Assembly: GCA_045546735.1 (NCBI GenBank)
Contig: JAZQDJ010000131.1
Coordinates: 1 to 38,003, forward strand
Reading direction: 5' to 3'
DNA length: 38,003 bases
From: SVFI01 sp045546735
GTDB taxonomy: Bacteria; Bacillota; Clostridia; Lachnospirales; Lachnospiraceae
Part shown: in pieces, positions 8,348 through 16,754 of the stretch
Layout: each line of letters opens with the position of its first letter
Numbering within the stretch: the first letter of the stretch is position 1
Notes under the pieces: generated by a model
Databases searched by the model: none
What the model was told of the DNA's origin: nothing
The model's input: the letters and a program-made list of their open reading frames with translations, nothing else
Program-made: the position numbers and the translations under genes

Positions 8348-8767
8348 ATGAATATTAAAATAACAATAAAGCAATTAGGGAAAAAACGCGACAAGATTGC
8401 AGATGCAGACTTTTGGCTTGGAAATGAGCCGACAACGGTCCGGGAGCTGATAGAGGAAGCAGTTTGCACCTGCGTAAGAGAATATAACAGCACTGTAGAA
8501 AAAAACGAGTCTTTGCAGCCATTGTCAGAAGAAACAATGGAAAATATGAGTGAAATCGGAAAGATTGCATTTGGAATAAATTACGGTGGAAAAAAAGCCG
8601 ACGAAAAGGAAGCGAAGGAAGTAGCAATTCAGGCGTTTGAGGATGGGCTCGTCAGGATATTCCATGGGGAGGAAGAACTGGCAGGACTTGATGAAAGTAT
8701 TGTAGTAAAAGAAGAGGATAGATTTACATTTATCAGACTGACATTTCTTGCAGGCAGAATTTTTTAG
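8348..8767 (+). CDS. Small unknown protein encoded with DUF4132; possible beta-grasp fold
   Basis: The ATG at 8348 is chosen because GGAGGAAGAG (8332-8341) sits just before it; the in-frame GTG at 8330 overlaps that site. The 139-residue product is cytoplasmic. It opens with a strand-like MNIKITIKQLGKK, then a helix TTVRELIEEAV, and ends with strand-like VRIFHGEEELAG, an acidic turn, and FIRLTFLAGRIF. Strand-helix-strand order and an end resembling FIPPLAGG suggest a ubiquitin/MoaD-like beta-grasp fold, but this is inference from pattern only. The gene lies 8 bases before the DUF4132 giant, so the two are co-translated neighbours and likely partners. I do not recognise a named family. Confidence 0.75.
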   Translation: MNIKITIKQLGKKRDKIADADFWLGNEPTTVRELIEEAVCTCVREYNSTVEKNESLQPLSEETMENMSEIGKIAFGINYGGKKADEKEAKEVAIQAFEDGLVRIFHGEEELAGLDESIVVKEEDRFTFIRLTFLAGRIF

Positions 8768-8775
8768 GGGGAAAT

Positions 8776-11700
8776 ATGGGAACAGTAAGCATAGAAGAAT
8801 TAGCAAAAGAATATGAAAACAGAAAATTTCAGGAAGTAATTAGTTATAAAAAGCGGCTGAACAAGGAACAACTGGAATTTGTTAATGAGATGGAATGCAA
8901 AACCGGGCATTCAGCACTTCACAAAACACTTATGGACGGATTTAAGTCGGGCAGATATGATAGACCGTCAGATTTTATAGATGATAAACTTCAGTGGTTG
9001 TTTGACGGATACATAGCAAAAAGATATAAAGATGCGTTGTACTATGCTGTGGATCATTCCAGACTTTGGGCATATTCGACTTCCTATTACAGACGTTCTT
9101 TCCGCAGCAGAAAATATTATATTGACAGGATACTCGAAATTATCTATGAATTTCACAGACGTTTACAGATAGATAAAGACGTGGCGGATATTCTTACGCT
9201 TAAACTTGATGAAGATGAGAGAGCTTTTTTTGAGAGGTCCAATGATTGGCGTCCGGGTGGGATGAGTGAATATGTGATTGCGTATGAGCTGGATGTAAAC
9301 AATGAAAAAGTGATAGAAGCCGTGGAAGACATCGTAAACGGTGACGGAGAACTTCCTTTGCAGAGATATATTATCAGAGGAATTGTAAAAAGCAACAATG
9401 CAAAAATGCATGAATTGCTTGGCAATCTCCTTTTGGCAGCAAGATTGCAGGAAGGGCTGCGACAGAGTATTTGCGAAAATATGGACATAGGGTCAACTGC
9501 TGCCTTTCTTCATATTTTGAAAGTGATAGAAGAAAATAACCTGATCCGTTTTTCGTCGGTAAAAAGAGCTGTCGGTACATGGCTTGGGCTTTTTAATGCA
9601 GATGCAAAGGCGCTGGAACGAATCAGCGATAAGAGCCTTTCGCTTATTACACAGTGTCTCAATAACAGAGAGTGTGTGGATGAATATTTAAATACAGAAG
9701 ACTGCATGAAGATATATATCGGATTGTGGTCTGTCGGTGTTTACAAAGTTGAAGATGCGATGGAACTGGTGAAAAAAATCTCTAAAAGCGGAACGCATCA
9801 CCAGATACTTACGGCAGGTTATTTTTGTGAGAATCTGGACAATCGTGCGCTGGCACATGAACTTGCGGCTGCGGTTCTTGAGGAGCATCGGGACGAGCAG
9901 GATATTCTGGCTGTCTACATGGATTATTTTATGCCTTCCGCTACTTACGGATGGAGCAATGTAAAAGATGAACTGGCAAATGATGCAGAAAGTTTTGCAC
10001 ATAAAAAAGAGGCTGAGAAATACTATGAACTTATGATGTACATATATGAAAATATCAAAGGAAAGAGTGTGGACTTTTCGCCTTGTATTTTTCCGTGGCA
10101 TTCTGCAAGCCTTAAAAAGACCGTTGTGATAGAAAAATTATGCCGTATCGCAATGTATTTAGGTGATGGGGAGAAGATAGATAAAGTAAGTACTTTGCTC
10201 AAGGATTGTGAGTCGGACAACAGGGCAAGATGCGTGAATCTTCTTCTTAGCAAGCCGGCGACACCGGTGCAAAAAAGGGCGGTGACGGCCATGCTTTGCG
10301 ATAAAGAATCCTGTACGAGGGAGGCTGCAACGGCGATTGTCAAGGCGATGCGTATTGAGGAGGAAAACTATCTTCAGATGGAGGATATGTTGCGCTATAA
10401 GGCCGCAGATATGCGTGCTACGATTATCGGGTTGTTAAATAGACAGCCGGATGACAGGCTGATCGGAACAATCGAGAGATTGTTGGGGGATAAAAAAGAA
10501 GAAAAAAGGACTGCGGCGCTTGATATGGTGATGCAGCTTTCCAAGAATCCTTTGCGAAAAAAAGTATATGACAAGTCGGTGAAGTTTGTGGCTAAGATGG
10601 ATAGCCCGACTTCAAAGGAACAGGTACTGATAGCAAATATCCTGGGAACGACAGAAAAAGAGGATGAAAGCAAAAAACTTCTTTACCATGAGACAGACCG
10701 GTATGTGCCAAAACTTGCAGAAGGTGAAATGCTGCAAAAAAGTGTGGAATTGTTTATGGAATATTTCCCGGATTCCAGGATTCGCCAGCAGCTGGGCGGC
10801 GACAGCAAAAAAGGTATTTTAGCTACGCTGAAAGATAAAATGATAAAGAAAAATGCCGCAAGCTATGAAGAGGCAAAAGCAGATTGCGACAGTTTGCTTA
10901 AACTGTTTTCGGAGCATGCGCATGATGAGTACCGGGGATACGGAGGAGAAGTGCGCACATTCAGTGCGCAATCGTGGAGTTTCCGAGAAGTCATTGAAGA
11001 TGGAAAGACAGAAATTCCGGGCTTTTCCATTTGGAAATCATGGTATGAGAAACACATAGCAACTCCGCAAAGATTGTATCGAATGAATATCATACTTCGG
11101 GCGCGCAGTAAGGGAATGGATTTTGATGATGCAATCCGTGATTATATAGCACAGATTTTCGGCTCGGGATTTGAGGAGTTTTATGCGTGTGAGTTCAGGG
11201 GACAAATGAGAGCCATTGTTGAAAGACTTATGCAGGAGTATCTCGATGAGAAGGAAATGTATTTGCTTTCGGTGGCAGCAGCATATTGGTATGTAAAATG
11301 TCTGCCACAGGAGATGGTGCTGGTCAAGAATGTTCCGCCGGCGCGTTCATGGCGCAGGGAAAAAGAGGCGCATTTTATTACGCACAGCCAATTGACAGGG
11401 TTGTTCGGCAGATTAAATTGTAAAAATGACGAATATTTCGATGAGGTATTTCCACTGTCTATGCTTGTGGCGGAAAAAACGTTTGCAAGACCTGTAGAGA
11501 TGGAAGAACGTGAGACAGGATATTATTATGCGGTGGACAAAAGAGGTGTAACAAGTCCGCATTCCTATGAGATGGCTGGCGGAATATATGTTAAACCATC
11601 TACATTGCCGCATATGATTGCTGCATATCGTGGCCTGATGACAAGGGAAGCTATGTACGAGTATATGTTCAGGAAAAGTAATTTGTCTTCGACATTTGAA

Positions 11701-13938
11701 GTGGTAACCTTGCTTGGTTCAGGTTTCCGTGAGATGGATAGACAAGTTGCAAAGAGAAACGGCTATGGTCATTGGCGGGACAACAGAAGAGGGCATCTCA
11801 TGTCCGAATTTATGGATGATAAGGAAGCACAGAAGTTTGCGGACGGTGTGTATGAGGAAGTTGTCGAGGAGGTTCTTTCTGTTGAACTGAAACGGGGAGA
11901 CAGTGAGACAAAATATTCTTCCAATATCGACAGTATTCGGAGAATTTACGGAATTGACAATTTTATCAGCATTTTAATTGCTCTTGGTAAGGATACTTTA
12001 GAGCGCAGTGGTTATTATGCAAACGGAAACAGCAAAAGAACATGTATGAGTCATCTGCTTAGTGTGTGTATTCCATATGAAACGGATACGGCGGAGCAAT
12101 TAAAAGAGGCGCTCGCAAAGACAGATATAAAAGAAAAACGTTTGATTGAGGCGGCGCTCTACTCACCGGAGTGGATTGATATTGTCGGACAGTATCTCGG
12201 GTATGCAGGATTTAAGTCTGTCTGTTACTACTTTATGGCGCATATGAATGAAAAATTTGATGATATCAAAAAGGCGATGATTGCCAAGTACACGCCGCTG
12301 TCTGAGGAACAGCTCAATGACGGTGCATTTGATATCAATTGGTTTAAGAGCGCTTACGAGGAAATCGGAACTGAGAAATTTGATTTAGTATATGATGCAG
12401 CCAAGTATATTTCAGATGGGGCGAAGCATTCAAGAGCCAGAAAATATGCGGATGCTACGCTCGGTAAAATGGACTGCACAGATGTGGAGTCAAAGATTTC
12501 GGATAAACGGAATAAGGATCTTGTTATGGCATATAGTCTGATACCGCTTGGTGATGAAGATGATATCATAAGAAGATATCTGTTTTTACAGAAATTTCTT
12601 AAAGAAAGTAAGCAGTTCGGGTCACAGAGAATTGCCAGTGAAAAGAAGGCAGTAGAGATTTCCATGAATAACCTTGCCATGAATGCAGGATATTCGGATG
12701 TGACAAGACTGACCTTACGCATGGAGACGAAACTGATGGATGATATTCGTGATTTGTTTGAAGAATTTGCGATAGATGATGTGACTGTAAGACTTTATGT
12801 AGATGAAAAAGGGAAAGCGGATATTATTTGCAAAAAAGCAGAAAAGATATTGAAGTCTGTACCTGCAAAATTAAAGAAAAACGAGTACATTGTGCGTTTA
12901 AATGAGAGCAAGAAAAAGTTAAATGAGCAGTTTAAGAGAACAAAGCTTATGTTTGAACAGGCGATGGAGGATGAGACGAAGTTTACGGCACAGGAAATCG
13001 GAATTCTTCACGACAATCCTGTGGCAAAGGCTGTGGTTGAGAATTTAGTGTTCACAACCGGAGAAAAAATCGGATTTCTTTCGGAAGGCAAACTTGTTGA
13101 TTATGCAGGAGTCGAAACACTTCTTACACCGCAGGACACAGTGCAGGTAGCTCATCCGTTCCACATGTACAAAGACGGCCACTGGGCAGATTATCAGAAG
13201 GTGTTGTTTGAAAAGCAGATGGTACAGGTGTTTAAACAGGTATTCAGGGAACTGTATATCAAGACGGATGAAGAACTCGAAATGAGTGATTCGCGGAGAT
13301 ATTCCGGTAATCAGATTCAGCCGCAAAAAACCGTTGCGTGTCTGAAGACAAGACGCTGGGTAGCAGATGTGGAAGACGGTCTTCAGAAAATTTACTATAA
13401 AGAAAATATAGTTGCAAGAATTTATGCCATGGCGGATTGGTTTACACCGTCTGATATTGAGGCACCGACATTGGAATGGGTGGAATTTTCTGACAGAAAA
13501 ACCGGAAAGGCGATAAAAATCAAAGAGGTTCCGGATGTCATTTTCTCTGAAATTATGCGTGATGTAGATTTGGCAGTCAGTGTTGCCCATGCAGGTGGTG
13601 TAGATCCGCAGACAAGTCATTCGACGGTGGAGATGCGTGCGGCTCTTCTTTCCTTTATCTTGCCGTTGTTTAAGCTTGACAATGTTAAAGTGAATGCAAA
13701 CCACGCAGTGGTGGAAGGTCATTACGGTACTTATGATATTAACCTCGGAAGCGGTGTTATTCATAAAGCCGGAGGTGCAATGATTCCTGTTTTGCCGGTG
13801 CATTCGCAGCATCGCGGCAAAATATTCCTTCCGTTTGCGGATGATGATCCTAAGACAGCAGAGATTATCACAAAAGTAATCATGTTTGCAGAGGATAAGA
13901 AAATAAAAGATGTAAATATCTTGGAGAAGATTAAGTAG
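8776..13938 (+). CDS. Giant DUF4132/MolR-like protein, 1720 residues
   Basis: One uninterrupted 1720-codon frame with an AGGGGG ribosome binding site. The N-terminal two thirds is helix-rich and resembles HEAT/ARM-type solenoid repeats (for example near residues 500-620, with repeated R-x-A-A/L-x-L patterns). A later segment near 905-975 contains GYYYAVDKRGV. The C-terminal 250 residues carry the conserved MolR/DUF4132-type end: LEWVEFSDRKTGK, VPDVIFSEIMRDVDLAV, RAALLSFILPLF and a final IYDINLGSG-like strand region with GKIFLPFADDDPKTAEI. No signal peptide, membrane span, P-loop or nuclease motif is visible. MolR (YehI) of E. coli is the known relative; its molecular function is not established. 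It is second in a four-gene operon and presumably acts with the small protein before it. Confidence 0.85.
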   Translation: MGTVSIEELAKEYENRKFQEVISYKKRLNKEQLEFVNEMECKTGHSALHKTLMDGFKSGRYDRPSDFIDDKLQWLFDGYIAKRYKDALYYAVDHSRLWAYSTSYYRRSFRSRKYYIDRILEIIYEFHRRLQIDKDVADILTLKLDEDERAFFERSNDWRPGGMSEYVIAYELDVNNEKVIEAVEDIVNGDGELPLQRYIIRGIVKSNNAKMHELLGNLLLAARLQEGLRQSICENMDIGSTAAFLHILKVIEENNLIRFSSVKRAVGTWLGLFNADAKALERISDKSLSLITQCLNNRECVDEYLNTEDCMKIYIGLWSVGVYKVEDAMELVKKISKSGTHHQILTAGYFCENLDNRALAHELAAAVLEEHRDEQDILAVYMDYFMPSATYGWSNVKDELANDAESFAHKKEAEKYYELMMYIYENIKGKSVDFSPCIFPWHSASLKKTVVIEKLCRIAMYLGDGEKIDKVSTLLKDCESDNRARCVNLLLSKPATPVQKRAVTAMLCDKESCTREAATAIVKAMRIEEENYLQMEDMLRYKAADMRATIIGLLNRQPDDRLIGTIERLLGDKKEEKRTAALDMVMQLSKNPLRKKVYDKSVKFVAKMDSPTSKEQVLIANILGTTEKEDESKKLLYHETDRYVPKLAEGEMLQKSVELFMEYFPDSRIRQQLGGDSKKGILATLKDKMIKKNAASYEEAKADCDSLLKLFSEHAHDEYRGYGGEVRTFSAQSWSFREVIEDGKTEIPGFSIWKSWYEKHIATPQRLYRMNIILRARSKGMDFDDAIRDYIAQIFGSGFEEFYACEFRGQMRAIVERLMQEYLDEKEMYLLSVAAAYWYVKCLPQEMVLVKNVPPARSWRREKEAHFITHSQLTGLFGRLNCKNDEYFDEVFPLSMLVAEKTFARPVEMEERETGYYYAVDKRGVTSPHSYEMAGGIYVKPSTLPHMIAAYRGLMTREAMYEYMFRKSNLSSTFEVVTLLGSGFREMDRQVAKRNGYGHWRDNRRGHLMSEFMDDKEAQKFADGVYEEVVEEVLSVELKRGDSETKYSSNIDSIRRIYGIDNFISILIALGKDTLERSGYYANGNSKRTCMSHLLSVCIPYETDTAEQLKEALAKTDIKEKRLIEAALYSPEWIDIVGQYLGYAGFKSVCYYFMAHMNEKFDDIKKAMIAKYTPLSEEQLNDGAFDINWFKSAYEEIGTEKFDLVYDAAKYISDGAKHSRARKYADATLGKMDCTDVESKISDKRNKDLVMAYSLIPLGDEDDIIRRYLFLQKFLKESKQFGSQRIASEKKAVEISMNNLAMNAGYSDVTRLTLRMETKLMDDIRDLFEEFAIDDVTVRLYVDEKGKADIICKKAEKILKSVPAKLKKNEYIVRLNESKKKLNEQFKRTKLMFEQAMEDETKFTAQEIGILHDNPVAKAVVENLVFTTGEKIGFLSEGKLVDYAGVETLLTPQDTVQVAHPFHMYKDGHWADYQKVLFEKQMVQVFKQVFRELYIKTDEELEMSDSRRYSGNQIQPQKTVACLKTRRWVADVEDGLQKIYYKENIVARIYAMADWFTPSDIEAPTLEWVEFSDRKTGKAIKIKEVPDVIFSEIMRDVDLAVSVAHAGGVDPQTSHSTVEMRAALLSFILPLFKLDNVKVNANHAVVEGHYGTYDINLGSGVIHKAGGAMIPVLPVHSQHRGKIFLPFADDDPKTAEIITKVIMFAEDKKIKDVNILEKIK

Positions 13939-13952
13939 GAGTGAGGATAAAA

Positions 13953-14594
13953 ATGAAAAAAGCAGTGTTGTTACTAATGATTGGAGTTTTATGCTTCTGT
14001 GGCTGCGGAGTGCAGACACAAGATACAAAAGAAACAGTGCCGGCGCAGGAAGAAATTGTAGAGGAAGAAATGATTGAGGTTGTAGAAGAAGCACCAAAGA
14101 CAGAAGATGCAGAAGAATCTGTATTCTCAAAGCTTCCGGAATCGTTTTTCTTTTCCAGCGGTGCCGGTGGCTGGTGGACAGAACTGTATGTACAAAGTGA
14201 CGGAACATTTTACGGACAGTATCATGATTCGGAGATGGGTAGTACAGGAGAAGGATATCCGCACGGAACATGTTATATATGTGATTTTGAGGGGAAATTT
14301 GCAACACCGGTACAAGTGAGTGACTATGTGTACTCGACTTCCATTGAGGAGATAAATTTCGAGGAGCCGGAAAAAGAATATATTGAAGATGAAATCAAAT
14401 ATATTACAAGTATCCCGTATGGTTTGGATAATGCGGGTGAGATTTTGATTTATCTCTACGGAACGCCGAAGGAAGAGATTGCGGAAGGTTTTATTTCCTG
14501 GATGCCCGGCTATGAAATGAAGACAGATACATTAGAATGTTACGGAATTTATAATGTAAATGAAGAAGCAGGATTTATGGGATATCTTGAATAG
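13953..14594 (+). CDS. Putative acidic lipoprotein
   Basis: The ATG at 13953 follows TAGGAGTGAGGA (13936-13947), 14 bases after the DUF4132 stop; an upstream in-frame GTG at 13941 falls inside that ribosome binding site. The 213-residue product has a lipoprotein signal (MKKAVLLLMIGVLCFCGCG) with a cysteine near residue 18-20 as the lipid anchor. A very acidic Glu-rich linker (about 30-60) leads to a compact domain rich in aromatics and strands (GGWWTELYVQSDGTFYGQY, YPHGTCYICDF, LIYLYGTP). It should sit on the outer face of the membrane. The domain is of unknown function. Its place inside an otherwise cytoplasmic operon is notable. Confidence 0.8.
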   Translation: MKKAVLLLMIGVLCFCGCGVQTQDTKETVPAQEEIVEEEMIEVVEEAPKTEDAEESVFSKLPESFFFSSGAGGWWTELYVQSDGTFYGQYHDSEMGSTGEGYPHGTCYICDFEGKFATPVQVSDYVYSTSIEEINFEEPEKEYIEDEIKYITSIPYGLDNAGEILIYLYGTPKEEIAEGFISWMPGYEMKTDTLECYGIYNVNEEAGFMGYLE

Positions 14595-14605
14595 GGGATG
14601 AAAGA

Positions 14606-15862
14606 GTGGATATTAAAATTTATAATGCCAATCAAATCGGAGGTTGCTTTACGCTCATTAAGACAAAACAGGCAAATATACTGATTGATTACGGTCAGGC
14701 TTTGCCGGGGAGCAAAGAGCAGCAGGAATTATTAGATTGGGAAAATAATCCGATTGAAGCAGTGTTTATTACACATTATCACGGCGATCATATGGGCAGA
14801 ATTGCAGAGATACCGGGGCATGTTCCGATTTATATGGGAAGTGTTGCCCGAAAGGTTATGATGAATATTTATAAACGCCTTGCAAAGCGTAATGCAGAGT
14901 ATTTGAAAACATTAAAAATACTGCAAAGTGACCGTATCAGAGAGGTGAAGGAAAACACGGAAATAAGAGAAATTCCCGGAATGGTTGTCACACCGTATTC
15001 GGTGGATCATTCTGCTTATGATGCATATATGTATCTGGTGGAAGCGGACGGAAAAGCGTTGCTCCATACAGGAGATTTCAGGGGACACGGTTACCGGGGA
15101 AGCAAAATGCCGGATGTCATTAAGTATTACGTGCACAAAAACGGCCGTAAGGTAGATTATCTGGTCATCGAAGGTACTATGATGGGAGATAGGGGAAAAG
15201 AGCATCTGATAACAGAAGATGACCTGTTAGAGGAAGCGACAAAAAGATTTTCAGAGAACCGATATGTCTTTTTAGTAATCTCATCGACCAATTTAGACTC
15301 CTTATCTTCATTTTACAGGGCAGCCCGCAGAAACGGAATGCGCACCTATTGTTACAGTGACTATTTGTGTGAACAGTTGCAACTTTTTTCTGAAACAGCC
15401 GGAAAACGCTCGCCGAAATATATATTTAAGGATGTTCATCAGGTGATGCTCGGGAAAATGTTCAGAAAACGTAATTGGAAAAGACCGATGTCACAGGAAG
15501 AGATTATGCGTCGATTCGGTTTCCTATGTATTATCAAGCCTACAGAGAAATATGCGAAATGGATAGAAAGATTTGCAGACAAGAATCCGCTGGTTGTATA
15601 TTCGCTTTGGAACGGCTATTTAAATAAAAAACACAGTGCCTACAATAAAGAATGGGCAAAGTTTTTTGAGCCATATAAACAGAGCGGACAATTTGCAGAA
15701 TTGCACACATGCGGTCATGCGGATCCGAAGATGCTTGCGGCAGTTATCGAAGCTGTCAATCCTCAAGAGAAAATTTATCCGATGCACACAGAGTATGCGC
15801 AGGATTTTCTGAAACTTGATATCCGTGAGGAATTAAAGCAGAGAGTTGAGTTGGGGATGTGA
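14606..15862 (+). CDS. Metallo-beta-lactamase-fold hydrolase, RNase J/beta-CASP-like
   Basis: The 418-residue product starts at GTG 14606, preceded by GGGG at 14594-14597. Metal ligands of the fold are present: THYHGDHMGR (HxHxDH, about 56-65), the histidine of SVDHSAYDAY (about 134), the aspartate of LHTGDFRGHG (about 156) and the late histidine of IYPMHTEY (about 394). The region between, with FLVISSTNLDSLSSFYRA and VVYSLWNGY, and the closing LHTCGHADPKMLAAV match the beta-CASP and RMMBL parts of RNase J, though the protein is shorter than RNase J (about 550). A nucleic-acid nuclease is the best guess, with another phosphodiester substrate possible. It is last in the DUF4132 operon, 11 bases after the lipoprotein. 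Confidence 0.85.
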   Translation: MDIKIYNANQIGGCFTLIKTKQANILIDYGQALPGSKEQQELLDWENNPIEAVFITHYHGDHMGRIAEIPGHVPIYMGSVARKVMMNIYKRLAKRNAEYLKTLKILQSDRIREVKENTEIREIPGMVVTPYSVDHSAYDAYMYLVEADGKALLHTGDFRGHGYRGSKMPDVIKYYVHKNGRKVDYLVIEGTMMGDRGKEHLITEDDLLEEATKRFSENRYVFLVISSTNLDSLSSFYRAARRNGMRTYCYSDYLCEQLQLFSETAGKRSPKYIFKDVHQVMLGKMFRKRNWKRPMSQEEIMRRFGFLCIIKPTEKYAKWIERFADKNPLVVYSLWNGYLNKKHSAYNKEWAKFFEPYKQSGQFAELHTCGHADPKMLAAVIEAVNPQEKIYPMHTEYAQDFLKLDIREELKQRVELGM

Positions 15863-15960
15863 AGTGGTTTAGAAAAGTATTATTGTCAGCATCAGGCCAA
15901 AGTGCCCGCTTTTGTAAAATGGGCAGAGTATTTAATGAAAAGATAGAGAAAACTCTGTCC

Positions 15961-15980
15961 ATATCATGTAAATATCATGT
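15961..15980. repeat. Tandem 9-bp direct repeat of 11-bp period
   Basis: ATATCATGT occurs at 15961-15969 and again at 15972-15980 in the gap between two convergent genes. A small hairpin (TGCCC 15903-15907 with GGGCA 15921-15925) lies just before and may help end the upstream operon. No function is assigned. Confidence 0.4.
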
Positions 15981-16030
15981 TCTGGGCAGAAAAGATTCAA
16001 AGTAAAATGGGATATAGCAGAGAAGAGATA

Positions 16031-16056
16031 CCCCCGTCCAAAAGGACGGGGGTTTA
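16031..16056. terminator. Convergent-gene terminator hairpin
   Basis: CCCCCGTCC (16031-16039), loop AAAA and GGACGGGGG (16044-16052) make a perfect, very stable 9-bp stem between the plus-strand nuclease-like gene and the minus-strand P-II-like gene. Tails are weak on both sides (TTTAAT on plus, TATCTCTTCT on minus), so it may serve both directions. Confidence 0.75.
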
Positions 16057-16064
16057 ATCACAGT

Positions 16065-16742
16065 TTAATCTTCAATCAATCTAAGTCCTGCAGTATCGGT
16101 AACCGGGAGCGAGAACGTAATCGCTTTTGCTTTGCTGGAAGGTCCTGCCTGTTCAATAATCGCCTTCATGATATCATTTTTCTGCTCTGTTTTTGTGACG
16201 ATATAAATGACTTCTTTTTCAGCAGCAAGAGACAGGTGCATGAATTTCTCGGCCATTTCCATACCGGTTCCTTTCGCATGGAGAACGGTTCCGCCGTAAG
16301 CACCTGCGCCTCTGGCAGCGTCCATGATAAGTTCTGTATATCCCTGTTCTGCTATGACAACAATTAATTCGTGTTTTGTATCCTTCAAAGTGGATTCCTC
16401 CTCTTTCTTATAATCTTCACTTTCAATCAAAAACTGCAAGGCTTTTTTGCCGCCGACACTGGCAAGCGGAATGATAAAGGAAATACCGCCGCCGGGGGCA
16501 TCGATTTTGAGCTTTTTCTCTAAATCCCGTTTTGTCTTTATCCAAGTGTGTTCTTCGACGACAGTAAAAGCCACAGCTTTCTCTGCGCGGTCTAAACCGA
16601 TGTAGTCGAGAACTTCATTGGTGGCAGTACCGGAACCTAAGAACCAGAACATCACATTCAGGTCATTTTCCTGAAATAGTTCGTAATATTTTTTTGTGAT
16701 AGCACGATCGATAATCGTGGTCATTAAATACACATTTCCCAT
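16065..16742 (-). CDS. Tandem P-II-like regulator protein
   Basis: This 225-residue cytoplasmic protein looks like two P-II (GlnB-like) modules in one chain. The second half (about 123-225) has the clearest pattern, HELIVVIAEQGYTELIMDAA then RGAGAYGGTVLHAKGTG (about 144-160) and VIYIVTKTEQ, close to the family's nucleotide-binding core. The first half (about 1-110) repeats the strand-helix-strand order with GSGTATNEVLDYIGL and is more diverged. The classical uridylylated T-loop tyrosine is not evident. It lies 12 bases after the DUF1538 membrane gene in the same operon, so it probably senses a small molecule and gates that membrane protein, as GlnK does for AmtB (inference). GTGAGG is its ribosome binding site. 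Confidence 0.85.
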   Translation of the reverse strand: MGNVYLMTTIIDRAITKKYYELFQENDLNVMFWFLGSGTATNEVLDYIGLDRAEKAVAFTVVEEHTWIKTKRDLEKKLKIDAPGGGISFIIPLASVGGKKALQFLIESEDYKKEEESTLKDTKHELIVVIAEQGYTELIMDAARGAGAYGGTVLHAKGTGMEMAEKFMHLSLAAEKEVIYIVTKTEQKNDIMKAIIEQAGPSSKAKAITFSLPVTDTAGLRLIED

Positions 16743-16754
16743 AAAAGCCTCACT

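Noticed and set aside
11688..11694. Perfect 0A box (TTCGACA)
   Set aside because: It lies inside the DUF4132 coding sequence with no promoter near; a 7-base match is expected by chance in 38 kb. No such box was noticed in front of the Spo0A-type gene or glgA.
13045..14307. 420-codon antisense frame across the end of the DUF4132 gene and the lipoprotein gene
   Set aside because: It lies opposite two well-supported genes with good ribosome binding sites, spans their junction, has a low-complexity His/Leu/Arg-rich composition typical of reverse reading, and has no family match.
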